Shown here: one piece after another, positions 31,184 to 38,858 of the stretch | How positions within the stretch are numbered: the first letter of the stretch is position 1 | Layout: each line of letters opens with the position of its first letter | Translations under genes and position numbers: made by a program | NCBI RefSeq assembly: GCF_010729485.1 | Contig: NZ_AP022609.1 | Location: forward strand, 3,472,001 to 3,536,000 | Length of the DNA stretch: 64,000 nucleotides | From: Mycolicibacter hiberniae | GTDB lineage: Bacteria > Actinomycetota > Actinomycetes > Mycobacteriales > Mycobacteriaceae | Reading direction: 5' to 3' | The notes under the pieces: generated by a model | Seen by the model: only the letters and a program-made list of their open reading frames with translations | Told to the model about the DNA's origin: nothing | Database searches by the model: none

Positions 31184-32701
31184 CTACGCCGAGTACTTGG
31201 CCACCAGTTCGTTCTTGTAGAGCTTGCCGGTGTCGGTACGCGGCAGCTGCTCCTCGAATGCGATCGATCGAGGACACTTGTAGTGCGCCAACCGATCCCG
31301 TACCCACGCCAGCAGTTCCGCCGCAAACTCCGGTGTGGCGTCGGCGGGGTCCACGGTCTGCACCGCCGCTTTCACGCTCTGGCCCATCTCGTCGTCGGGA
31401 ATTCCGAACACGGCGGCGTCGAGCACCTTCGGGTGGGTGATCAACAGGTTCTCGGCTTCCTGCGGATAGATGTTCACACCGCCGGAGATGATCATGTGGT
31501 GGCGGCGGTCGGTGAGGTACAGGTAACCCTCGTCGTCGAGGTAGCCGACGTCGCCGACCGTGGCCCAGCCCTGGGGATGGCGGGACTTGGCCGTCTTGTC
31601 CGGATCGTTGAGGTATTCAAAGGCGTTGCCGCCCTCGAAATAGATCTCGCCCGGCTGGCCGGGCGGCAGCTCGTTGCCGTCCTCGTCGAGGATGTGCACG
31701 GCACCGAACATGGCTTTGCCGACCGAGCCGGGGTGCTTCAGCCACTCCTCGGCACTGATCAGCGTGGAGCCGTGCGCTTCCGATGAGGCGTAGTACTCAT
31801 CGACGATCGGACCCCACCAGTCGATCATCTGCTGCTTGATCTCCACCGGGCACGGCGCGGCGGCGTGCATGACCCGCTTGAGGCTCGACACGTCGTAGGA
31901 AGCACGCACGTCGGCAGCCAGTTTCAGCATCCGGGTGAAGTGTGCGGGCACGAACTGGGCGTGGGTGACCCCATAGCGCTGGATCGCGTCGAGTGCGGAC
32001 TCGGCGTCGAATTTCTCCATGACGACGGTGGTCAGGCCGGCCGCCTGCACCTGCATCGACCACACCGAGGGCGCGGTGTGATACAGCGGCGCGGGGCTCA
32101 GGTAGACCGAGCCCGGGCCCATCCACACCGAGACCAGCATGGCCATCAGTCCCGGCACCTCGCTCGGGGGCAGGTGCGGCAGCGGACGCTTGATGCCCTT
32201 CGGACGACCGGTGGTACCCGAGGAGTACTGCAGCAGATCGCCCTCGATCTCGTCGTCGATGGGCGTGGCCGGTTGGTCGGCGAGGCATTGCGGGTAGCTC
32301 TGCCAGCCGTCCAGGTCGTCATCGGCGATGAGCAGCAGATCGGGCAGGCCGGCCGGCAGGTTCTCGGCGAGGCTCGCGCAGGTTTCGCGCAGCGCGGCCG
32401 AGCCGATGATCGCTTGGGCGTTGCTGTTGTCGATGATGTAGGCGGCTTCGGCGGCGGTCAGGTGGGTGTTGATCGGTACGTAGTACAGACCGCTGCGTCG
32501 CGCGCCCCACATCGCGGCGTGGATGTGCTCGTTGTTCTCCATGAGAATCGCCACGACATCGCCCTCGACCAGACCTGCGGCCCGGAAGAAGTGCGCCAGT
32601 CTGTTCGCCCGGGCTTCCAGCTCACCGAAACTGACGACGGTGCCCGAGGGGTGCAGGATGATGGCCGGGTTGTCAGCATCGACGTGTTCACGAATCTGCA
32701 T
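31184..32701 (-). CDS. fadD4: Acyl-CoA synthetase FadD4-like (Rv0214 position)
   Basis: 505-residue adenylate-forming CoA ligase. P-loop QYSSGTTGRPKGIKR, APLYHTAPSVW, EYYASSEAHGST (A5), TVGDVGYLDDEGYLYLTDRRHH, and the catalytic Lys of PRTDTGKLYKNEL. Probably activates a fatty or sterol-derived acid for the neighbouring FadE3 and hydratase. The ATG at 32701 is supported by a TACAGT -10 six bases upstream (32708-32713); any further N-terminal reading would run through the promoter and a terminator. Confidence 0.87.
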   Translation of the reverse strand: MQIREHVDADNPAIILHPSGTVVSFGELEARANRLAHFFRAAGLVEGDVVAILMENNEHIHAAMWGARRSGLYYVPINTHLTAAEAAYIIDNSNAQAIIGSAALRETCASLAENLPAGLPDLLLIADDDLDGWQSYPQCLADQPATPIDDEIEGDLLQYSSGTTGRPKGIKRPLPHLPPSEVPGLMAMLVSVWMGPGSVYLSPAPLYHTAPSVWSMQVQAAGLTTVVMEKFDAESALDAIQRYGVTHAQFVPAHFTRMLKLAADVRASYDVSSLKRVMHAAAPCPVEIKQQMIDWWGPIVDEYYASSEAHGSTLISAEEWLKHPGSVGKAMFGAVHILDEDGNELPPGQPGEIYFEGGNAFEYLNDPDKTAKSRHPQGWATVGDVGYLDDEGYLYLTDRRHHMIISGGVNIYPQEAENLLITHPKVLDAAVFGIPDDEMGQSVKAAVQTVDPADATPEFAAELLAWVRDRLAHYKCPRSIAFEEQLPRTDTGKLYKNELVAKYSA

Positions 32702-32707
32702 GGGCTG

Positions 32708-32713
32708 ACTGTA
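32708..32713 (-). promoter_or_regulatory. -10 element of fadD4
   Basis: TACAGT on the minus strand, 6 bases before the ATG. A TTGACA is seen 20 bases upstream, somewhat too far for a standard -35. Confidence 0.45.
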
Positions 32714-32724
32714 CTGTGACCAAA

Positions 32725-32740
32725 CTTGACGGCTGTCAAG
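32725..32740. promoter_or_regulatory. Perfect palindrome upstream of fadD4
   Basis: CTTGAC-GGCT-GTCAAG, 6-base arms, 12 bases upstream of the fadD4 -10. A likely operator; no regulator gene is adjacent, and it does not match the KstR motif. Confidence 0.45.
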
Positions 32741-32771
32741 CGGTGCCCTCCTGGCGCGGGCGCCCAAACAG

Positions 32772-32802
32772 AACCGCACCCGGGGAGACCCCGAGTGCGG
32801 TT
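32772..32802 (-). terminator. Terminator hairpin downstream of pckA
   Basis: Arms of 14 bases (AACCGCACCCGGGG and its near complement) with an AGA loop and one mismatch, 25 bases beyond the pckA stop. It separates pckA from fadD4. Confidence 0.65.
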
Positions 32803-32826
32803 TCTGTACGTGGTGGAGACGGGCTG

Positions 32827-34650
32827 CTAGCCCAGTCGCTGCTTGAGGGCGTCGAACTCGTCGCGCAGGCCGCTGGGCAGCTTGTCGCCGACGAACTCGA
32901 ACCACTCCTCGATCAGCGGCAGCTCGGCGCGCCACTCGTCGGCGTCGACGATCAACGCCTGGTCGACATCGGCGGCAGAGACGTCCAATCCGTTCAGATC
33001 CAGGTCGGCAGCGCTCGGCACGGCCCCGATCGGGGTTTCCCGGCCGCCGGCGTTGCCCTCGACCCGCTCGATGATCCACTTGAGCACCCGGCTGTTCTCG
33101 CCGAAGCCCGGCCACAGGAAACGGCCGTCCTCGCCACGCCGGAACCAGTTGACGAAGAACACCTTCGGCAGCTTCGACTCATCGGCGTTCTTGCCGGTGT
33201 CGATCCAGTGCTGCATGTAGTCGCCCACGTTGTAGCCGATGAACGGCAGCATGGCCATCGGGTCGCGGCGAACCTTGCCGACCGTGCCCTCGGCGGCAGC
33301 GGTCTGCTCGCTGCCCATGGTCGCGCCGATGAAGACGCCGTGCTGCCAGTCGCGGGCTTCGCTCACCAGCGGAACCGTGGTCTTGCGGCGGGCGCCGAAC
33401 AGGATCGCCGAGATCGGCACACCGGCCGGGTCGTCCCACTCCGGAGCCAGGATGGGGCACTGCGACATCGGCGTGCAGTACCGCGAATTCGGGTGGGCCG
33501 CAGGAGTTTCGGTCTTACCCCCGTACCAGTCGTTACCCTTCCAGTCGATCAGGTGCTCGGGGACGTCGCCGTCGATGCCCTCCCACCACACGTCGTTGTC
33601 GTCGGTGCGGGCGACGTTGGTGTAGACGGTGTTGCCGGCTTCCAGCGTGACCATGGCGTTGGGGTTGGAGCTGCGACTGGTGCCCGGCGCCACCCCGAAG
33701 AAACCGAACTCGGGGTTCACCGCGTAGAGCCGGCCGTCCTCGCCGAACCGCATCCAGGCGATGTCGTCACCGAGGGTCTCGGCGCGCCACCCCGGGATGG
33801 TCGGCTGGATCATCGCCAGGTTGGTCTTGCCACACGCCGAGGGGAACGCGGCCGCAATGTAGTAGGCCTTGTTCTCCGGCGAGATCAGCTTGAGGATGAG
33901 CATGTGCTCGGCCAGCCAGCCCTCGTCGTGGGCCATCGCCGAGGCGATCCGCAGCGCGTAGCACTTCTTTCCCAGCAGGGCGTTGCCGCCGTATCCCGAG
34001 CCGTAGCTCCAGATCTCACGGGTCTCCGGGAAGTGGGTGATGTACTTCTCGGTGTTGCAGGGCCACGGCACATCCTGCTCTCCGTCGGCCAGCGGCGCAC
34101 CCACCGAGTGCAGACCCTTGACGTACGCCCCGTCGGTGCCGATCTTCTCCAGCGCCGCGGTGCCCATCCGGGTCATCACCTTCATCGACGCCACCACGTA
34201 AGGCGAGTCGGTGATCTCGACACCCAGCTTGGGGTCTTCGGCACCCAAGGGCCCCATGCAGAACGGGATGACGTACATGGTGCGCCCGCGCATGCAGCCC
34301 CGGTACAGCTCAGTCATGGTGGCCCGCATCTCGTCGGGGTCCACCCAGTTGTTGGTGGGTCCGGCGTCTTCCTTGGTGCGGCTGCAGATGTAGGTCCGCG
34401 ACTCGACGCGGGCCACATCGGCCGGGTCGGACAGCGCCAGGTAGGAGTTGGGCCGCTTCTCCTCGTCGAGCTTGACCGCCGCACCGGACTCCACCAGCAT
34501 GGCCATCAACCGGTTCCACTCTTCTTCGGAGCCGTCCGGCCACTCCACCCGGTCGGGCTGAGTCAGTTCCGCGACCTCCCGCACCCAGGCCAGCAACCCG
34601 CTGTGTTTCGTCGGGGCGGCGTCCAGACCGGGAATGGTCGCTGAGGTCAT
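32827..34650 (-). CDS. pckA: Phosphoenolpyruvate carboxykinase (GTP)
   Basis: 607-residue GTP-type PEPCK, near-identical in layout to M. tuberculosis Rv0211; decarboxylates and phosphorylates oxaloacetate to PEP for gluconeogenesis on lipid or sterol carbon. Visible: the N-terminal [10 protein letters not shown], the P-loop (kinase-1a) [12 protein letters not shown], kinase-2 [10 protein letters not shown], the PEP site [18 protein letters not shown] and [13 protein letters not shown]. Start chosen for its match to Rv0211 and for AGGAGAG upstream; a GTG 21 codons earlier is less likely. Control is probably through the inverted repeat at 34714-34738. A hairpin follows the stop. Confidence 0.95.
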   Translation of the reverse strand: MTSATIPGLDAAPTKHSGLLAWVREVAELTQPDRVEWPDGSEEEWNRLMAMLVESGAAVKLDEEKRPNSYLALSDPADVARVESRTYICSRTKEDAGPTNNWVDPDEMRATMTELYRGCMRGRTMYVIPFCMGPLGAEDPKLGVEITDSPYVVASMKVMTRMGTAALEKIGTDGAYVKGLHSVGAPLADGEQDVPWPCNTEKYITHFPETREIWSYGSGYGGNALLGKKCYALRIASAMAHDEGWLAEHMLILKLISPENKAYYIAAAFPSACGKTNLAMIQPTIPGWRAETLGDDIAWMRFGEDGRLYAVNPEFGFFGVAPGTSRSSNPNAMVTLEAGNTVYTNVARTDDNDVWWEGIDGDVPEHLIDWKGNDWYGGKTETPAAHPNSRYCTPMSQCPILAPEWDDPAGVPISAILFGARRKTTVPLVSEARDWQHGVFIGATMGSEQTAAAEGTVGKVRRDPMAMLPFIGYNVGDYMQHWIDTGKNADESKLPKVFFVNWFRRGEDGRFLWPGFGENSRVLKWIIERVEGNAGGRETPIGAVPSAADLDLNGLDVSAADVDQALIVDADEWRAELPLIEEWFEFVGDKLPSGLRDEFDALKQRLG

Positions 34651-34658
34651 TGAGCTCT

Positions 34659-34674
34659 CCTGTGTAACCTGTGT
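34659..34674. repeat. Direct repeat in the pckA leader
   Basis: CCTGTGT-AA-CCTGTGT, two 7-base copies with 9-base period; on the coding strand ACACAGG-TT-ACACAGG, the second copy forming the Shine-Dalgarno. Could be an alternative ribosome site; function unknown. Confidence 0.3.
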
Positions 34675-34713
34675 CACTTGGTGGCGTTGCCGCAGATGCG
34701 CGCCGCTGCTCAC

Positions 34714-34738
34714 CTCTTATACCGTCATTAGATAAGAG
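34714..34738. promoter_or_regulatory. Inverted repeat upstream of pckA
   Basis: CTCTTAT (34714-34720) and ATAAGAG (34732-34738), perfect 7-base arms, 11-base spacer, in an AT-rich patch that also should hold the pckA promoter. Probable operator for a regulator of gluconeogenesis; which one is not evident. Confidence 0.45.
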
Positions 34739-34810
34739 ATTACCGTGGATAGCTTCGCGGGTCGAAGCGGCCACATCCGGCGGTCCGCGCGCTGGGCCGG
34801 CGACACCGGA

Positions 34811-36277
34811 TCACGAGGATTCTCCCAGCTCAGCACGCACCCTATCCAGCGCCCGCTGCAACTCCGGCAGCGCACGTTCGGCCATCGCCGCCGCCCGGGC
34901 CGCGGCGGCCGCGTGCCCGCGCAGTTCCCGGTCCAGCCCCGCTACCCGGCCGGCGACGCGCGCGGCGTCAGCTTCGTTGCGAACAGCCAGCTCGGCCGAG
35001 AGTGCCGCCTCGGCGGACACCAGCCGCAGGGCCACCAGATCCCGTAGCTCGCAGCGCAGCACGCCGGTGACCGCGCCGACCCAGCGTTCCAGCACCGCCC
35101 GCTCGCGCAGGATCCCCCGAATCCGCACCACCCACACGGCGATCGCCACTCCGGCGACGGCACAGCCGGCCGCCCCGACCGCCGCCAGACCCGGCGCCAA
35201 ATTCGCCAGGACCCGGCTCAATGTCAACGCCGTGCCCAGCCCGAAACCGATGCCCAGCACCGCCATCAGTTGAGTCTCCAGCCGCCGGGACTCCAGCGGA
35301 GGCGTACCGGGGTCGGCCGCACGCAGCGGTGGACTGTCTCCCGCCGACCACGAACCCCCGGTCAGACCCAGTCCCTCAGCGACGCCGGCCACCTGGTCGC
35401 CGATCGCATCCTCGACCTCGGCCACCGCCTCGGTCAGCCGGTCGCCGACATAGGTCTGGAACTCGGCCGAGCTGCGTCGCGTCATGCCCGCGGCGTCTTC
35501 GGCGAGTTCACCGCGCAGCGCGGCACACCGCTTGTCGGCGAAGTGGGACAGGTGGACCCGCGCCTGGGCGAGGCGACTGCGCAGCGAGATCACCCGCTCC
35601 GCCTTCGTGATCCGCTGCCCGCGCACCCATTGCTCACGCCGCTCCCGCAGCAGTTTCACCCGAGCGCGCCGCCCTTCGGCGCGTACCTCGCGATCGGTGC
35701 GGTCGGCGTCGGCGCGCAACTGGCACTCCCAGGCGCGCAGCCGGTTGCGCCGGTGGGCATCGCCGGTGCCGAGCGCGGTGGCCAGGGCCGCGATTACGTC
35801 GTCAACCCGCGGTGCGCCTCGCTCGGGTGCGGCGGCCGCTCCCACCCAGACCACGTCGCGATAGCGCGCGGCGTGGCCGGCGAGGGCCTCGCGGGCCGCC
35901 GCCCGCATCTGCGGCCACTGCCGGTGCACGTCGATCTTGGACACGACGCCGATCACCACGTCGGTGCGGGCCGCGGCGGTATCGAGCAACGCACAGTCCG
36001 ACTGCGTCAAAGCCGCTGCTGCCGACACCACGAACACCACCGCCAAGGGCACTTCCCCGGGCGTCAGATCACCGGCCTCCCGCACGGCGCACTGCGGCAT
36101 CCGATCGGCCAGCGCGGCGGTCATCGCACTGACTCCGGCCAGCCACGGCCCGGTCACCACCACCACGTCGCACCGCCGGGCCGCCGGCGGGCGCAGCCCG
36201 GGGGCGATCTCGGCGATCAGGGCATCCACCCCGGCGGCCGGGCCCGGGTCTCCCGGCCCCGGTTGCGGGCCGGTCAC
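34811..36277 (-). CDS. Membrane-anchored degenerate GTPase-like protein (Rv0210 homologue)
   Basis: 488 residues. N-terminal P-loop-like region (VVVVTGPWLAGVSAM, not a normal Walker A), a G4-like VVSKIDVH, then a Lys/Arg-rich helical stretch with coiled-coil look (RVKLLRERREQWVRGQRITK), a hairpin of two hydrophobic helices around residues 350-400, and a final helix rich in Ala/Glu/Arg. The order GTPase, helical bundle, membrane paddle recalls bacterial dynamin-like proteins, but the nucleotide site is poor. GTG start overlaps the stop of the upstream partner (GTGA). Unknown function in M. tuberculosis (Rv0210). Confidence 0.72.
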   Translation of the reverse strand: MTGPQPGPGDPGPAAGVDALIAEIAPGLRPPAARRCDVVVVTGPWLAGVSAMTAALADRMPQCAVREAGDLTPGEVPLAVVFVVSAAAALTQSDCALLDTAAARTDVVIGVVSKIDVHRQWPQMRAAAREALAGHAARYRDVVWVGAAAAPERGAPRVDDVIAALATALGTGDAHRRNRLRAWECQLRADADRTDREVRAEGRRARVKLLRERREQWVRGQRITKAERVISLRSRLAQARVHLSHFADKRCAALRGELAEDAAGMTRRSSAEFQTYVGDRLTEAVAEVEDAIGDQVAGVAEGLGLTGGSWSAGDSPPLRAADPGTPPLESRRLETQLMAVLGIGFGLGTALTLSRVLANLAPGLAAVGAAGCAVAGVAIAVWVVRIRGILRERAVLERWVGAVTGVLRCELRDLVALRLVSAEAALSAELAVRNEADAARVAGRVAGLDRELRGHAAAAARAAAMAERALPELQRALDRVRAELGESS

Positions 36278-37212
36278 GCTGAGCTCCGGGCCGACGCCCA
36301 AGCCCGTAGCGACCCCCGGGCGATATCGGCCGCACACGCCCGCTGCGTGGCACCGACCGGCGCGCTGCGCAGGGCGTGCCAGCGACGGGCCCGCGCCAGC
36401 ACCGGTTCGTCCGGCGCGGCGACCGCGGCGGCCGCGGCCACCAGCCGAGCGGCCACCGTCGCATCGCGAACCAGGAAAGCGTCGATGCGATCGTCGGCCA
36501 CCGCCATCGCCGCCAAGCGGGTCACCGCCTCCGCCATGCGCCGGTGGTAAACAGCGGCACCCAGCGCCGCCAGCCGGGCCGCAACGCCGTCGACGTTGCT
36601 CAGCCGGCCCAGCAGCGCCCGCGCCTGCGCCGCGGTGCCGCACTGCCCGGCCGGGCCGAGCAGTGCCGCGACCCCGGACACGTCGATGACGGCGCACAAC
36701 CGCTCCCGCGTTGCGCGCGGCACCGGGTGCGGACAGCTCACGAAGTGCTCGGCCGAGCGCAGATCGGCGGGCCGGGATGCAAGGCAGCGCAGCGCCTCCC
36801 ACAAGGGACCGTCCAGCCCACCGGGTTGCGCCGCCAGCGCGAAGAGCGCCGAGAGGGGTTCGACCGGGATCGGCATCGCCGCCCCGCCACGACCCGGCAG
36901 GTCAGCCTTGTTCAGCACCACCAGCACCGGCTCGCGCGCGGCGCGCACCGCGGCGATGTCCTCCGGCTTGACCACCTCGGCGACCACACGGACGGTCAAG
37001 TCGGCGGCATCGGCTCGCTCGGCGATGCGCAGCCCGGTGGCGGCCAGCGCCGCAGCCACGGTCCGTCGGCCGACGCCTGGCCTGCCGTGGACGGCGACCC
37101 GCAGCGGCGCGGTGACGCCGGCGGCAAGCATCGCCAGCCGCGAGTCACAGCTTTGGGCGGCCAAGCCGGTCAGCTCGGCGGCGAAGAGCTGGTGTCCCGG
37201 TGTCACGACCAT
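36274..37212 (-). CDS. GTPase-like protein with Arg in the Walker A motif (Rv0209 homologue)
   Basis: 312 residues. VAVHGRPGVGRRTVAAAL is a P-loop in which the usual Lys is Arg; VLVVLNKADLPG gives a clean G4 NKXD motif, so a G-domain is likely, though catalysis is doubtful. The C-terminal part is helical and Ala-rich. Start: ATG at 37212, but the GTG two codons later (37206) has GGAGG at better distance. Four-base overlap with the next gene. The pair sits between trmB and pckA exactly as Rv0209-Rv0210. Function unknown. Confidence 0.72.
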   Translation of the reverse strand: MVVTPGHQLFAAELTGLAAQSCDSRLAMLAAGVTAPLRVAVHGRPGVGRRTVAAALAATGLRIAERADAADLTVRVVAEVVKPEDIAAVRAAREPVLVVLNKADLPGRGGAAMPIPVEPLSALFALAAQPGGLDGPLWEALRCLASRPADLRSAEHFVSCPHPVPRATRERLCAVIDVSGVAALLGPAGQCGTAAQARALLGRLSNVDGVAARLAALGAAVYHRRMAEAVTRLAAMAVADDRIDAFLVRDATVAARLVAAAAAVAAPDEPVLARARRWHALRSAPVGATQRACAADIARGSLRAWASARSSA

Positions 37213-37339
37213 GCCTCCCCGCAATCGGTCCGGGGCCATGGTCTCAGCTGCGCAGCCTGGGCGCGAGTCACCGTCGCGAGGCAACTGTTGCGTATCAATG
37301 TGGACCGCGAAGTGGGTACTCACGGGTCTATGGGCCACC

Positions 37340-38104
37340 ATGGACTGCATGCATTCGCCGCGCGACGTCGAAACGGCACCAGACGTCCCTGGCGTCCAAG
37401 CCTCCGCTCCACGCCGTTTCCGCAACTTCAGCGTCCGCTATCGGCACTCGGCTCTGTCGGCTGGCCAACGCCAGACCTGGGAGCGGCTCTGGCCGGAGCT
37501 GGGCGCCGACGTCGCGCCCCCGCAGGGGTCCGAGCGTCCTCAGCCGCTGGATCTACGCCGCTGGTTCGGCCGCGAGGCTCCGGTCGTGCTCGAGATCGGC
37601 TGCGGAGCCGGCACCTCGACCGTCGCGATGGCACAGGCCGAGCCGGACTTGGACGTGCTGGCCGTGGAGGTCTACGAACGCGGGCTGGCGCAGCTGCTGT
37701 GCGCGATCGAACGCGAGCAGCTGGGCAACATCCGATTGTTGCGCGGCGATGGTCTCGACGTGCTTGAGTACCTGATCGCCCCGGCATCGCTGACCGGGGT
37801 ACGCGTGTTCTTCCCCGACCCGTGGCCCAAGGCACGCCACCACAAGCGGCGGCTGCTGCAACCTGCCACCATGGCCCTGATCGCCGATCGGTTGCGGCCC
37901 GGCGGGGTGCTGCACGCGGCGACCGACCATGCCGACTACGCCCTGCAGATCGCCGAGGCCGGCGACGGCGAGCCGGGCCTGCGCCGGGTGTCCCGGGCCG
38001 CGGCACTGCCGATCTCGATCGACCGCCCCACCACCAAGTACGAGGCCAAGGGCCGGGAGGCGGGCAGCGTGATCAACGAGTTCGTCTGGGAGCGGCTCCC
38101 ATGA
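37340..38104 (+). CDS. trmB: tRNA (guanine-N7)-methyltransferase
   Basis: 254 residues. Makes m7G46 in the tRNA variable loop using SAM. SAM site VVLEIGCGAGTSTVAMA; the family signature VRVFFPDPWPKARHHKRRLL; ATDHADYALQIAEA; conserved end RPTTKYEAKGREAGSVI. The true start is uncertain: ATG at 37340 or 37349 both precede a variable N-terminal tail, as in M. tuberculosis Rv0208c. It overlaps the NYN-domain gene by 4 bases (ATGA). Confidence 0.92.
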   Translation: MDCMHSPRDVETAPDVPGVQASAPRRFRNFSVRYRHSALSAGQRQTWERLWPELGADVAPPQGSERPQPLDLRRWFGREAPVVLEIGCGAGTSTVAMAQAEPDLDVLAVEVYERGLAQLLCAIEREQLGNIRLLRGDGLDVLEYLIAPASLTGVRVFFPDPWPKARHHKRRLLQPATMALIADRLRPGGVLHAATDHADYALQIAEAGDGEPGLRRVSRAAALPISIDRPTTKYEAKGREAGSVINEFVWERLP

Positions 38105-38784
38105 CCGCCGCCGAGCTGGCCGCCGAGCCGACCGGAGCCGATCCGGGCAGCGAGGAGATGCCCGCCCAGCGGGTGTTGCTGGTGTGGGACGCCCCGAACC
38201 TGGACATGGGGCTGGGGGCCATCCTGGGCCGCCGCCCGACCGGCGTGGAGCGGCCCCGCTTCGACGCCCTGGGCCGCTGGCTGCTCCAGCGCACCGCCGA
38301 CGTGGCGGCGGCACACCCGCAGATCCGCGTCGAGCCCGAGGCCACGGTGTTCACCAACATCGCTCCGGGCAGCGCCGACGTTGTCCGCCCGTGGGTCGAA
38401 GCGTTGCGTAATGTGGGTTTCGCAGTCTTTGCCAAGCCGAAGATCGATGAGGACAGCGATGTCGATTCCGACATGCTCGAACACATCGCACTGCGCAAGG
38501 ACCAGGGACTGGTGGCGGTGGCTGTGGCCTCCGCCGACGGTCAGGCGTTCCGGGAACCGCTGGAAGAACTCAGCGAACTCGGCATAGCCGTTACCGTGCT
38601 CGGATTTCGCGAACATGCGAGCTGGGCGCTAGCCTCGGATACCTTGGAGTTCGTCGACCTCGAGGACATCCCTGGTGTGTTTCGGGAGCGGCTGCCGCGG
38701 ATCAGCTTGGATTCGCTGCCGGAACAGGGGGCGTGGCTCCAGCCGTTCCGGCCGCTGAGTTCACTGCTGAACTCACGAGAGTGA
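38101..38784 (+). CDS. NYN (PIN-like) domain protein (Rv0207c homologue)
   Basis: 227 residues. NYN-domain signature with acidic residues: LLVWDAPNLDMGLGAIL, FAKPKIDEDSDVDSDMLEHI and VASADGQAFREPLEEL; these Asp residues fit a metal-dependent RNase site. Translated with trmB through an ATGA overlap, which hints at a tRNA or RNA-processing role, but no substrate is known. mmpL3 follows after 74 bases, as in M. tuberculosis. Confidence 0.82.
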   Translation: MTAAELAAEPTGADPGSEEMPAQRVLLVWDAPNLDMGLGAILGRRPTGVERPRFDALGRWLLQRTADVAAAHPQIRVEPEATVFTNIAPGSADVVRPWVEALRNVGFAVFAKPKIDEDSDVDSDMLEHIALRKDQGLVAVAVASADGQAFREPLEELSELGIAVTVLGFREHASWALASDTLEFVDLEDIPGVFRERLPRISLDSLPEQGAWLQPFRPLSSLLNSRE

Positions 38785-38858
38785 CAACTGGAGAACCCGA
38801 AGTCAGCGAAGCGCGGGTCCGAAAGATGTCTCCACAGACTTTAGTAAGGAGCGTATAG

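Noticed and set aside
32734-32739. TTGACA as a consensus -35 for fadD4
   Set aside because: The gap to the TACAGT -10 is 20 bases, too long for a normal promoter; the sequence is better explained as half of the palindrome.
32702-33115. N-terminal extension of FadD4
   Set aside because: It would run through the pckA terminator and the fadD4 promoter; the -10 six bases before 32701 fixes the start.
34651-34713. Earlier GTG start for pckA
   Set aside because: The 21 extra residues do not match known PEPCK N termini, and a good Shine-Dalgarno precedes the ATG at 34650.
36278-36802. N-terminal extension of the Rv0210-type protein
   Set aside because: It reads through the coding region of the upstream GTPase-like gene and gives Gly/Arg-rich nonsense; the GTGA overlap marks the true start.
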